DNA of 64,000 nt. Source: Cyathus striatus (Eukaryota; Basidiomycota; Agaricomycetes; Agaricales; Nidulariaceae). Location of the stretch: assembly GCA_025738555.1 (NCBI GenBank), contig JAOVFP010000023.1, positions 744,001 through 808,000 on the forward strand, written 5' to 3'. How positions within the stretch are numbered: the stretch's first letter is position 1; each line of letters opens with the position of its first letter. The notes beneath the pieces are model-generated. The model did no database searches and was not told the DNA's origin. It saw only the letters and a program-made list of their open reading frames with translations. The translations under genes and the position numbers were made by a program. Positions 34,176 through 45,787 of this stretch are shown one piece after another.

Positions 34176-35369
34176 CTATTGCGAATACTGCGGTAGATCC
34201 TCTCCCTCCTTCGTGAGGACCTTGGCTGAACCAGAGAAAGACTTGAATACAGACTTTCTATGGTTCAATTCTTCGTTCAACGGAGGTAAGCTAAGACCAA
34301 TAATCTCTTGCTCCTGCTCTTTCCTCTTCAGCCTCTCCTTTTCTTCTGTGCTTATCTCCGAATGAGTCCATGTTCCCCCACCATATCCAATTTCGATGGG
34401 AATCAATGGTGGAACACCATCATATTCATGAGAATGGCCAGCCACAGGATTTGACGTAGGCACTGAGAGCTCAACTTCTCGATACGGATCAAATTCTTCC
34501 GTGTCATGATCATAACGTCCCAGAGGTTCCATCATTAGCGGCTCATAGCTTTCAGAGGGAGTTTCCTGGTGCGTATGATATTTACCATTCTTTCCTGAAG
34601 ATACGGCAAAAGCAGAGTTGATCTCCATTCGGGCGGAGCGTGCTCGCCGTTTTTCACGCATTAGCTGATTTACATAACGAGTCACTATAATAGCACCATC
34701 TTTCACCGTTCAAGGTGAGTCAGGGATCAACACAGTCGAGAAGATGCAACATAACATACATAGCTCAATTAGGAGGACGAGGACGGAAATAGCCCAGTAA
34801 ACACCCGTAGCAATACTCAAAAAACCACTACATTGCTCTTGCGCTTGTTCATTCTTTATCGTTTTTTGACAAGCTGCAACGGCAGCGTTAGACGAGAAGC
34901 GAGTGACCTCGTATAACAGGAATGCGGCGACACCGAGATTGAGAACAAAGTGAACATATATGATATATGCATATGCTTGGACGAAAGTTTGTTTTCGAAC
35001 CACAGCTCCGACGAAGCTAGAAAAGGCGTGAAAGTGTATAGAACTATTGCAGAGACAAGGTGGACATTGCTCACCCGAATATGGACGCGGCGAACAAGAA
35101 AGTCTCGACAAGGCCTGCGATAACGAAAGCTGCCTTTTCTCCAGACGACATATCGGGTGTAGCTAGGATGGAGATTTAACGATTAGCATGTTGGAATAAG
35201 AGAGAGAAGAATAGCTGCGCATACTTGCGACTTCAAACCAAAGAATGAGTGAAAGTACTCCGGCGACGAGAATGCCCAATATAGACATTGAGATGACGCC
35301 CATTCTAACAGGTAGGCAGCAACAGAAGGTTGTGCCTCCAAAGAAGAGGTCTCTGTAGCTGAACGGCAT
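34176..35369 (-). CDS. four-helix membrane protein with acidic cytosolic tail
   Basis: Function unknown. Four exons on the minus strand. After MPFSYRDLFFGGTTFCCCLP come four membrane segments: MGVISMSILGILVAGVLSLI; AAFVIAGLVETFLFAASIFG; AYAYIIYVHFVLNLGVAAFL; VYWAISVLVLLIELYGAIIV. The third-to-fourth loop has two cysteines (ACQKTIKNEQAQEQC), giving a tetraspan or MARVEL-like layout. The remaining 170 residues are polar, with Tyr- and Pro-containing stretches and a Glu/Lys helix (STEEKERLKRKEQEQE). I have seen comparable tetraspan proteins in basidiomycetes but cannot name a family. An earlier in-frame Met at 35414 would add 15 residues; I prefer 35369. Divergent from the DUF6533 gene. Confidence 0.72.
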
Positions 35370-35929
35370 AAGCAATGGTTGATGAGCAGAAGGGAAAGGT
35401 AGAAGCAGGGTCAAGAGGCGCCCGCAGAGATATAATTATGAGACATGCTATGTACATTGGATTGTGCGTCGATTGACACGCTGCCATTGCCAACACAACA
35501 TTGATCAACAGCGGTGGTATTGCGGTCGTGGGCGTCAGGGAAAGTACAGTAAGCACGCTTCGCAGAGGAAGGGGACGAAGAAAAGGAAGAGCAAAGGCTG
35601 GGCATGTGCATGAGGCATTGCATTGGAACTTGGACACTGGAGGCGTCAAGTTTCAACTTGCAAGGACTAAAGGCTGTCAACCCGGGCGCCAATCATGTCA
35701 TACAAGATTGCCAAATATGTCCACTTGTTCTACTTATGTTGCTCTTGCATTATTATTTGCATATTATTATTCCAATATACATTGCCAGTATGTATATGTT
35801 CCCTCGCCTAACCATCCTCCCCACAGTGCCACTGGTCTTATCTCGGCAGTAAGGCCAGTCCTTACTGTCCCCCCTCTCCCCCCCTCTTCCCTCCCATCCT
35901 TGCCTGCCGCCCGGCTCCCAGGCAAGCCG
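35370..35929. promoter_or_regulatory. divergent intergenic, tetraspan/DUF6533
   Basis: 560 bp between divergent starts. A plus-strand open frame runs through from 35501 into the DUF6533 first exon, but its first 140 codons are basic and low in family resemblance, so I treat it as 5' leader. A C-rich stretch (about 35866-35900) lies just upstream of the start. Confidence 0.45.
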
Positions 35930-37224
35930 ATGGGCGTAACTATACACAATCCTTCTGAACGTCTGAAACTTGATCTCTCTCGCTCATCTGGTATTGCTTC
36001 CTTAACCCTGCCTTTCATTGGTATTAATTGTCTTTGCCCTGAAGTTGGCGCTCTAACCGCCCTCGCATGGTATGCCCTGTAGAATAACGCCTATTCACCC
36101 TCTTCAATCAACCCTTTGCATCTTCAGGGATTGGGCAATTACATTCGACGATGAAGTAGAGCTTATATGGTTGTATGTATCCCTTGTTATTATGTGTTCA
36201 AATGTTCGTCTGATTTGCGTCTGATCCCCAGTAAAAGTAATAACTCGTGGTTAAAGTGGCTTTTCCTCTTTGCCAGGTACTTCACCATTGCAGTCCAAAT
36301 GTAATAACGCCATGCCCTCACTTTTGTTAGACCATAGATGACTTACTTTGATCCACTTTGCATAGCTGCAATCGCTCACTTGATTATTTCATTATTAATT
36401 GCTATGACCTCAACATATCCGCCCTGCGGACATGGTTTGTATTTCAAGTAATAATCGCTGCCTTGTCCGTATGCACATTAGAGATTGTTCTCATGGCTAG
36501 AGGTACGTTTCATTTTTGGTCTCTGTCACTGTCCTTTCATCGATCCGCACAGTCTATGCAATGTATAACCAAGAACGATGGGTTGGCGTCGTTTTCATCC
36601 TTCTAGTGATATTGGAGAACATGGTCACCGTCACTGGCCTAGTTTTAACCTTGCCTCACCATGACTTTAGGCGGGAGGACATCCTTAGCCGCCTCCCAAG
36701 CTCGTTCGCTTACTTTGGAATCTCGGCCATTATTGTCCAGAGCGTAATTCTAATATTGACAGTGACAAAATGCGCCCAAAACCATTGGAAACAGATTCCC
36801 TTGCTCCGACTGATGTTCAGAGATGGTACTATGGCCTTTGTAGCATTGTCTCGTGAGTGCTCCGCCTATATGCATTGGAATAAAGCTACCATTTCATGAG
36901 TTTCTTGAAGTGTTTTGTATTGTCATGGTGATTTATACTCTAATTGATCTATCTTTTTCCGTCACTGGATACGCGTGCGTCATCAATCGTCTCCAATATA
37001 CATTATTATATTATATTGATACTGATACCTGAGCATAGATGGCTCCTTACTGCCATTTCTTGTGTGGTGAGATATATGTCGTCACCTGCTCACCTTTTTT
37101 GGATTGTAAACTGAATTTTATTTAGGGCTCTCGAATAATAATCAATTTACAGCGGCTCCCTCCTCCCATGAACACTGATGATGGGATTCAGTTTACCTCT
37201 GTGTTCACCGATTCTCTTGATTGA
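35930..37224 (+). CDS. DUF6533 basidiomycete membrane protein
   Basis: Seven-helix-like membrane protein of a large basidiomycete family; function unknown. Hallmark after the first helix: ALAWDWAITFDDEVELIW, then WLKWLFLFARYFTIAVQI. Further membrane segments are FVFQVIIAALSVCTLEIVLM, WVGVVFILLVILENMVTVTG, FAYFGISAIIVQSVILILTV and FLEVFCIVMVIYTLIDLSF. The C-terminus has the family's SRIIINLQRLPPP. I start at ATG 35930 (MGVTIHNPSERLKLDL) and join across an intron ending at 36040 (cctgaag|TTGGCG); the start is the least certain part. About eight introns. The final stop is TGA 37222-37224. No truncation seen. Confidence 0.75.
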
Positions 37225-37647
37225 TGATTATTTTATAGAATAAAGACGTTTGTGCATCACATGAATTTTGCGAAAATTTTTGTACCCTGACACAATTTTT
37301 CGTTAGGCTCCCATTCATGAATCAAAATTCACCCGCAGTGGAGCTATAGATTATCATATTAGACGCGGGAATATACCTTTATTACTTACTCCATATTCAG
37401 ACATGCCCAAGTACTTATAAGTTATTATATTGTATAAGTACAAGTACGTACTTGCTACGTAGTTGGCTGTTACGGTTTACCTAAGTACCATACCAAATAG
37501 CGTAAATGTTGTAGATTATTTGTGTATGATTCTACCTAAGGGCGATACCTTTGAATGAGTTTGATAGTTTAAACAAGCACGAGAATATCGTTGTCCAAAT
37601 TTTGCTACTTCTATTTGTCAGTCGCAGTCTTGCCTGGCGCATTAATT
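37225..37647. other. intergenic DUF6533/HDA1
   Basis: 423 bp of AT-rich sequence, including a 14-bp perfect palindrome at 37441-37454 in a cluster of AAGTACTT-like words. It must hold the HDA1 promoter. No other gene. Confidence 0.5.
37441..37454. repeat. palindrome CAAGTACGTACTTG
   Basis: Perfect 14-bp inverted repeat in the HDA1 upstream region, preceded by two looser AAGTACTTATAAG and TATAAGTA words. Confidence 0.55.
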
Positions 37648-40563
37648 ATGCAAAGCCACAACTCTCGTGATGTAGATGCTATGGACGTAGACGTTGAACA
37701 TCCACCAAGGACAGCCGCCTCTCGACGCGTTCGTGCAAATTCACTTCCATCGTCTAGCAAACAACCGGACTGTAATGTCGGATATATATATTCTGCAGAA
37801 ATGACATGTCATTTTCATCCTGAAGGACATCCGGAGAAACCAGAACGTATAGAACGTATATGGAGGGCATTGGTGGATAGGAACTACACGGTGAAAATGA
37901 AGTGGCTTCCAATCAGAGCAGTCCGGAAAGAGGAGGCAATGCTAATTCATAGTGAGGATCATTGGAATAAAGTCTTGCTATCCAGCGTAAGTTCGACATT
38001 TCATACTTATACTATATATCTTCGCCTAGTTACTGAGCAATATATATTTCATGTTTAATAGACATGACCGACCAAGAGAGGGCTGATTCAGAAGAATATT
38101 ATGAGCAACTGTCTCTCTATGTTATGGGTGGTACAACTCGCGCTGCACTGTTAAGTTGTGGGGGTGCTATTGAAGCCTGTCTGGCAGTTGCCAGAGGATC
38201 GCTGAGAAAATCCTTTGCTATTGTTCGCCCGCCCGGTCATCATGCAGAACCTGAAGAACATATGGGTTTCTGTTTTTTTAACAACGTCGCTGTCGCAGCA
38301 AGAGTAGTGCAGCAAGTGACACCCATTAAGAAGATTCTCATTCTTGACTGGTATGTAGTTGTATTTTGTTACCGGAAATTGATATACTGAAATAATGATA
38401 GGGACGTACATCACGGTGTGTAACTTGTTTTGGTAGATGTGAGGCAAAAGTTGACCAGTCAACTGAAGGCAATGGTACTCAGAGAGCTTTTAATGACGAT
38501 TCTAGTGTTCTCTACATCTCATTACACCGGTACGAAAGAGGAACCTTCTACCCATGTGGTCCATTCGGAGGTATGTCGTCTTGTGGTGAAGGACGCGGTC
38601 TTGGATAGTATGTGAACTCTTATTTGCTCATTATTGTCGACACTTATTATGCTTTTAGTTCAGTCAATATTCCATGGCCAGAAGCAGGTATGGGAGACGC
38701 AGAATACATACATGCGTTCCAAAAAATTGTTATGCCGATTGCTATGGAGTTCGCCCCTGAACTCGTGATCAGTAAGCATCGCGAATGAATTGACAGTGTA
38801 TATGCCAACGTTTTACAGTTTCCGCTGGATTTGATGCTGCAAAAGGAGATGAACTTGGTGAATGTTTTGTGACACCTACGGGCTATGCCCACATGACGCA
38901 TATGCTCTCTGGACTTGCTGGAGGTCGGTTGGTTGTAGCACTTGAAGTGAAACCCCTGTTTGTTGTTATATGAGATGCCGGAACTGATCACAAAACGCAG
39001 GGCGGCTATAATCTCGACTCCATATCCAATTCTGCTGTTGCAGTTACGCGAGTCATTCTTGGTGAACCACCAGACCCACTGGGGTCTTTAACTGTGAAGG
39101 ATACAGCAACAGAAACTATTTGGCTCGTTGCAAGAGAACAAAGCAAGTACTGGAGAAATGTCGACCCTAAGTTATGTGAGCCAAGAGAAGGTATATACAA
39201 TATTCTCTGTCATATGGATTTCATGCTTATATCTTGCTTATATCACTAGGTTTCGAAAATAGTAGTTTTTCTGTCCAGGGTTCGTGCCCTTATAGCTTGA
39301 GGCACCTATTAACACTTACTCCCATGTACAGAGATATTGAAGGCGCACCGACAGTACTATCTTTATACAAACTATGAAATGATGCAAATTCCTTTGATGA
39401 ACCAAGAACTCGAGCAGAAATTCTCCACTCAGATCATGTGCACGTGCGAATTGTTCTATAATGTGGGTGTCGAGCAACTAACCGACATTTATGTATAGAT
39501 CAGATATCTTTGAAAATGATACCTTAATAGTTTTTGTGCATGAATTGTGAGTTCCAATTACTTTTCGCTTTACTTTTTTATATAGCTGATAATGTAAATA
39601 ATAAGTGGAAATCTTAGGATGGAATTGGAATCGGCTCTAGAATGTAATGTAGAATTGGAACGATCGTACCTGGTAAATAATATTGTTAGGACACTACCAT
39701 GTCTAATTAGCTCATCACATTTTAGATTGATTTCTCTAGAGAATTGGTTTCCTGGGTGAGAAAGGAAAAATATGCACTTTTGGACGTGAACCTTTTTGCA
39801 AAACCTGTTGATATCAGGCCCTCAGTAAGGAACTTGATAAGCTTAGCTTGCTTATTCTTACCCCCTCTTTTTTCATAAAAACTAGCGCTCTAAACAGACC
39901 GATGATCCTGCAAAGGAAATTATGACATATTTATGGGATAATTACATTCAGTTCGTTTATTTTTTCTTAATGGAATATCAATACTCATGCGGACCAGATT
40001 ATCTACTGCACAACGAGTTATATTCATTGGTCATGGTCCAGGTTGTCAGCCTCTGGTAGATCTTGCTGACCGCCGGTGCAAGTGTCTATTTTCTTGCTTC
40101 ATTTTTAACTGGACTTAATTACCCATCAGCTGTTGGGGTGAACCGAACTGTGAAAGCAATGATCCAGATTGTCAGCCACCAGAAAATGCCTGGTGTACCA
40201 TCTGAGAACCCTGATATTCTTCAGTGGTATCGAAAAGTAAATGCTAGCTTTATGGTCAGTTATAAAGTAGTTGCTGATGCCACACAGCATTCATTTGTTG
40301 CTGTACCATCGACGCACCCGATGTTCAGCCCACAGCTTCGATCTAAAGAAATTAAGAAACACAACATTGTTTTGCCTATAGGTTCACCTCGTCTTTATCT
40401 TGTTGAAATCCAATTTCTGATTTCATAGTTTAAAGATCAATCCAATACGCGACTTATGATAGCAGCATTACCGGGTATAAAACAATTCACGCGGGAGACG
40501 TTAGAACAATACCCTGTAAGTGCAGTATCGCGAGTACCTCCCATGAATACAATTACATATTAG
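37648..40563 (+). CDS. HDA1: class II histone deacetylase, Clr3/Hda1 type
   Basis: Zinc-dependent lysine deacetylase for histone H3/H4 silencing. The start is ATG 37648 ([17 protein letters not shown]); the longer frame from 37591 begins with TTG. Catalytic-domain landmarks in order: [30 protein letters not shown], the active-site [20 protein letters not shown], the metal loop LDWDVHHGNGTQ (joined over two introns), [37 protein letters not shown] and [10 protein letters not shown]. The C-terminal Arb2-like alpha/beta domain follows: [54 protein letters not shown]. This two-domain layout is that of Clr3/Hda1. The last exons are less certain; the frame ends at TAG 40561-40563, 27 bp before the stop of the convergent gene. 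Confidence 0.9.
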
Positions 40564-40590
40564 ATCGGCATCTTGATTTGTTATTCATTG

Positions 40591-43500
40591 TTATATCAAT
40601 TCGACCACCCCTTTGAGTGGCGAAATTATACCAGCCACTTTTCCTTCAAAATCCAAAAGACTTCCTCCTTTAACAGCAATCAAGTCAGAAGAAGGTTGTT
40701 TAATACCCAGCAACTTTTCAAGGTTAACGGAGCCCAGTGCCAGGGCATCTGATTTGGTAACGCCTTCACTTTCTGCCAGAGCCTGTATTACATTGTTAGT
40801 TACATTTTTGCTGCGTGAAGATCATTAATGATATATACCCAAGCAATGTCAAAAGGAACATTCCGGGTGCTCCAGGCCTCTTCAATACCGATGCCAGTCG
40901 TAACATTATGTGCCCGTAACGCTGATATTGACGTCTGCTTTGTGAGGGGCGGGCCCGGTAAACTTTTGGATGTGATCAAAATTTATATTTACAAGTAAAT
41001 AGATTCACGACGTACATCCTCTTAGATTTCCAGGTAGTCGGGAATGGACGGGATGGAGTAAGAATTACACCGATTCCATTTTCGCCTATTTCCTTCGCCA
41101 GAATATGAGCTTCGTTCGCTCCTGAAAACACAAGCTGGAGGTCGCTGCCCGTTTTTTTCTCCACCTCTTTCTTTAGCTGGATGAGTGTTGCCATTATGTC
41201 TGCGCTTTGAACTGTGACGACGAGCGGAAGCTTTCCCTATAACAGATAGACTAGTCTTAATAATAATAAAATACAAAGGACCACAGTCGACACATACGGA
41301 TGAAATATCTTTAAACACTGTCTTAAGATCGCCCTCTCCTTGTCCAAGGAGAAGTCGACGCAGCACGCCAATCTGTGTGCTTATGCTTGGCTTAGAGGAA
41401 CCAATAGAAATATGCAAAGCAGCGACATCCTGGATGATAGCGCCTACAGCCAATTTATGAGTGCTGCCAGTTCCGAAAGCAACACTGAGTCCGGACAAAT
41501 ATCCACCAGAAGGTGCTGTAACAGCATTAGTAACTCCAGCGCGATATCCGAGCCTTAACATTGTTGCTTTAGTCCTAAATATATTCTTAGGACACTAACG
41601 ATCAACTCACAATGCATCCCTTGATTCGAACTGCAGGCCATCGATAGCCCGAATTACGCTACCACCGCCCAGAATAGATGGAGCATCAGCCTTCAAGAGA
41701 TCAGCTACTGAGCCATCATTGGTGGATGCTTCAGCCACAATATGGGTCAACCCAAGAGGGCTCCCATAACTGATGTATGCTGGCCTGGTATACTGTATAT
41801 CAGAAAGAAATTCAATATGCAAGTCCAAATGAACGTTCACATACAATATAGAACCACCCTGCAAGTCGATCCTTACACCATTTTCATTCGACGCCAAGCA
41901 GTTACTGGCGGTCCCAGTGCAAGCAATCCTCCCGGCTTTCACGACGACAACACTAGGTCCTTGCTTACTGGAGAAAATTTCTTGTATCTTAAACCCATCC
42001 TTTAAGTACAAGGCAGAAACGTTGGTGAAAATGGTGGTGTCCGCGATAGATTTCTCAGGAGCCAACGGCGGGAGGCCGTCATATTTGACTGCATCAACAG
42101 CTTCTTGATCGAAATTAGGTGTTTTGGGAGCGACCTGTGCGGCTGAAGGCTTGTCGGTGACGTAAGGGCTCTTAAGTTGAGGAATACCATCGATATAAAC
42201 TTGCTGAGGAGCAGCACCTAACTTCAAAGGATGGCTATCCCAAATAACGATGTCTTCATCGATTAGTGAGACCTAAGTGGACCAACAAACGAGCAATTAA
42301 TTAGATACCTGCATCATAACCTAAGGCAATGCATTAGCAAAAATCTTCATTTACATGTGCTATACAATACCTGTTCTGATAAAGCCAATTCTGTGATCTT
42401 GACCGATGACAGTGGCTGGTGTTGATGTCACAGAGGCAATGGCAAGATTAGCCGAAAGACCATAGTAATGTGCTTGTTGTGCCTCATACAGCAAGTAGCG
42501 GGAATTCAAAACAGGATGATCACTCTAATGTGTGTGTGTGAATAAATAAAAATATGAAACTTGTAAATGATATAACCTTCATTACTACTCGAAGGCCTTG
42601 TTCTGCTAGGATTCTAGGAGCAAACTCAGATCCTCGATAAGCCTCTCGCTTATATCGCGCATTAGTAGCGAAAAGAGCTATGGCAGGTGGATGTCCTAAA
42701 ATCACTGAGAATTTGAGTAGAAGTTTGAATCGGATTGACACTATACCATATGCTTTCTTAAGAAGATCAGGAACGAGGTATGTCTCATGAGCGTGGTGAA
42801 AAGCGGCAATTGAAAATTTGAATTCATTCGTCAACTTTGGCAGGTTAGTGGGGAAGAAGATGCAGATCCAAATGATACTCACACGAACAATACCGTCCAA
42901 GTCAGTAGCTTCATAGCAGTGATTGTGAACCTATTCATGTGAAGGTCAGCATAGCGCATCTCGGTTCAGATGTTTCTATACCTTCACATGTCCCCTCAAA
43001 ACATCAACTAGAGCTTCCCATTGCAAGTCTTCGGGAAAATCTCCAAGCCCGTTCCATTGGCCATGTAAAGCTTTACCACAAAAATCATCTTGTTGCTTCT
43101 TAATTTGCCGAGCCTTTTCGTACCTGGCATGGATAATTTATAATGTGCAATAAAATACAAAAAGAAAGCATACCCTTCTCGGAATGCCCATATAGTATCC
43201 ATCCTAGTACCAGAATACACACCGCCTATGGACAGCAAACATCAATCTATGCTATTTCTTCGGAAACCTTAAATACAGACTGGGATTTTCACCACATGCA
43301 TGCCTAGTAATATCGTTAATAATCGGGTGAATAACAAGTAATGTGACCTCACTTCATCTGCCTCCAGCGAGGAGGAATAGATGGATCAACCTCGGTTCCA
43401 TTTAAGCCAAAGGGAGGCTCCAGCAACATAGCCGACGCAGTGCGTTCATGAGTTGGACGAAGTTTAATTACGAATGCCTGACCGCCTACATTTGGATGAA

Positions 43501-44247
43501 ACAATTTACTGTAGTAATCGAATAGGAAAACATACCAATAGCATCGGCAGAGCCGGGCAGAACATTTGCAGTAGTCACGCCTCCGGAAATGGAGAGTTGA
43601 TAAGCCTCGTCATGAGTGTTCAACCCGTCCAAACTACGCAACCAAGGCATGACGAGGCCCTTTAGAGAATTGGTATCATCTGAGCCTTTCAATTCAGGCA
43701 CGCTGTCGACCCCGAGGTGGGAATGCATGTCGACAATGCTATAGTGAACATGTAAAAACAATGTTCTATAGCATTGGCATAATGGCACTTACCCAGGGGT
43801 TACCCATGCACCTCCGGCGTCTACAGTGACCAGGTTATCGAGCCCTTTGAGAAAGCTTGGGTTTACGTGTCCAACGGCTTTGATTATCCCAGACTCAATG
43901 AAAATATTACCATGCACGACATCGTATCCAGAGTCGCGTCCAGTCCAAATAGTGGCGTTCTTGATCAAGACTGGCTGAGTTCCGGGAACGAAACGGTCTG
44001 ATTTGAGACGTGAATGGAAGTCGGAGGGCGGGCTCGGTAGAGCGTTCAGGGAATGGCATCTCTGAAGTATATGCTGGGCATTGGCAGGAACGTTGGCAGA
44101 ACGGGAGCTATCCTGATCCAGGTCATAGCCAAAGTAGATCAAAGACGAGCCAGAGAGAAGGACGGCGAGGACGAGAAACTTGAAGAACCGGGCATGCAAG
44201 ACGCTTCTGTGAGAAGGCGACAAGGGATGTTGAGGTATCTTGGGCAT
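40591..44247 (-). CDS. membrane-anchored amidohydrolase (imidazolonepropionase-like)
   Basis: Metal-dependent hydrolase of the amidohydrolase superfamily; substrate unknown. After a basic N-terminus comes one signal-anchor helix (FFKFLVLAVLLSGSSLIYF, about residues 20-40), so the enzyme probably sits in the secretory pathway lumen. Metal-site motifs are visible: the beta-strand-1 HxH in VDMHSHLGV, His residues in VKVHNHCYE and FSIAAFHHAHETY, and the Asp in VVMKSDHPVL. Other landmarks are GGVTTANVLPGSADAIGG, GAPPQQVYIDG-like sequence at 42175-42215, and a C-terminal second amidohydrolase-like half containing GYRAGVTNAVTAP and WALAESEGV. The repeat of the GVTTA/GVTNA theme suggests an internal duplication. 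Introns number about ten. The start at 44247 gives the anchor; 207 bp separate it from RAD10. Confidence 0.83.
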
Positions 44248-44454
44248 AGTACCTGAGCAGCAGGACTAGAGAAGGGCTGCTGAACGGCGAGAGGGTTGGG
44301 TAGAAACTTGAAAGAAAGGATGGCACTACTATTTATTTAAAATTCACAGCGCCATATGGAAGCAGACGCGAACAACAGCGATAAGGTGTGCTAATCCTGT
44401 GCTACATCGCAATTGGCAATCTATTCACGCGTCGCCTCTCCCCATCTCTTCCCC

Positions 44455-45608
44455 ATGAGCAATCCTCCCCCCGTAGTTATCCCACCATCGCGAAACAATA
44501 TAATCATCAATCCTCTTCAGGTGCACGTTGCCATACTTCAATCACTGCTCGTTCTGACCCCGTTAGAGAGGCAATCCCGTGCTCGAATGCATTCGTAACG
44601 TAGGAAAAGAATTCGGTGAAATTGTTGCAGATTATCAAGTCGGTCGGACAACAGGTGTTCTGTACCTCAGGTAACTCGCAGGCTTGCCCGCCTTCACATT
44701 ATATATATTTGCCTGACCATGCTTCAGTCTGAAATACCACCGCCTGCACCCTGAATACATACCTACGCGTATCGAGAAGCTTGGCCACTCATATACCTTA
44801 CGGATCCTACTCATCCTTTGCGATGTTGTACGTCTTCTCTGCTCGTAGACTGAAGTGCTATCTTAAAAAAGGATACATCAGACGGAACATAAAGATCCCA
44901 TACGAGAACTCACAAAGGTGAGTGTGCCACAAGTTACAACACCCGCCGTACACGGTTTATATTCACCCTAATAGTCATGTCTAATTAACAATATTACCGT
45001 GATAGTTGCCTTCTCGTTGGCGTTTTCTGATTCCTACTTGATGCTCCGAACTGACTATTCCCCAGGTTTGAAGAGGTGGGGCACTACTTATCAACCTTCA
45101 AGCAGTTCGAGCACAAACCACCCGATATGATCAAAGAACGCGTCGAGAAAGACCACAACTCTATCCTGAGAGCGGCACTTACAACCATTAGTCGCGTTAA
45201 TAAAACTGACGTAGAAACTCTTCGCACTTCATTTGGGGTAAGCTGTTAGTTGTTAACCCTTGGCTTTCATGTCTATATTCATATGTATATCTTTTGCAGA
45301 GTTTTTCAGGAATAGCGAACGCAACTTCTGATCAGCTGCAAAACCTTCCAGGATTCGGTCAAGTGAAGGTTAAAAATATTAAGAATGCATTTGAGAAACC
45401 ATTCAGAAACAAGTCGACAACCTTGACTTCACAGCCAATTCCAAGGGGTCCTTCTGTTATACCAGAGGTATCGGATAGTACTTCACATGTCACTCGTCCT
45501 AGGAGAGAGTCTAGTCCAGAGTGGGACATTGAGCTTGATCTTAACAAGACGGATACAGTACACTCAAAAACACCCGAACCATTTGACATTGAACTCGATT
45601 TAAACTAA
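44455..45608 (+). CDS. RAD10: ERCC1/Rad10 DNA repair endonuclease subunit
   Basis: Non-catalytic partner of XPF/Rad1, which cuts 5' of lesions in nucleotide excision repair and in single-strand annealing. Exon 1 (MSNPPPVVIPPSRNNIIINP) is joined to the Rad10 core: RGNPVLECIRNVGKEFGEIV, ADYQVGRTTGVLYLSLKYHR, LHPEYIPTRIEKLG, and YLSTFKQFEHKPPDMIKERV. The helix-hairpin-helix pair that binds XPF follows (VNKTDVETLRTSFGSFSGIA; LQNLPGFGQVKVKNIKNAF). Residues after this are a fungal tail that carries the same heptapeptide DIELDLN twice, the second copy being the extreme C-terminus. Several introns of ordinary length. Next to it is an unknown nuclear protein and then SSL1, another repair gene. Confidence 0.92.
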
Positions 45609-45787
45609 CGTTTACTGAAATACTCAAAACTTACATTTCGCGATCTTGTTATGGACTCCGTACTGTATTATGTACAGGTATGATAAGTAATATATTCCAT
45701 CACTGAGTAAACCACAAATAATGTAACGAGCACCATTAGAATTATGTACTGGTCGTGAGGGATTATTATGACAAGTAGAAATGACAT

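Noticed and set aside
37591..37647. 19 extra N-terminal codons for HDA1
   Set aside because: The frame opens with TTG, and the first ATG at 37648 gives the usual short disordered N-terminus.
44413..44598. Alternative 61-codon ORF in the RAD10 first exon region
   Set aside because: It is the in-frame read-through of RAD10 exon 1 into its intron; splicing at 44520 to RGNPVLECIRNV restores the family sequence.
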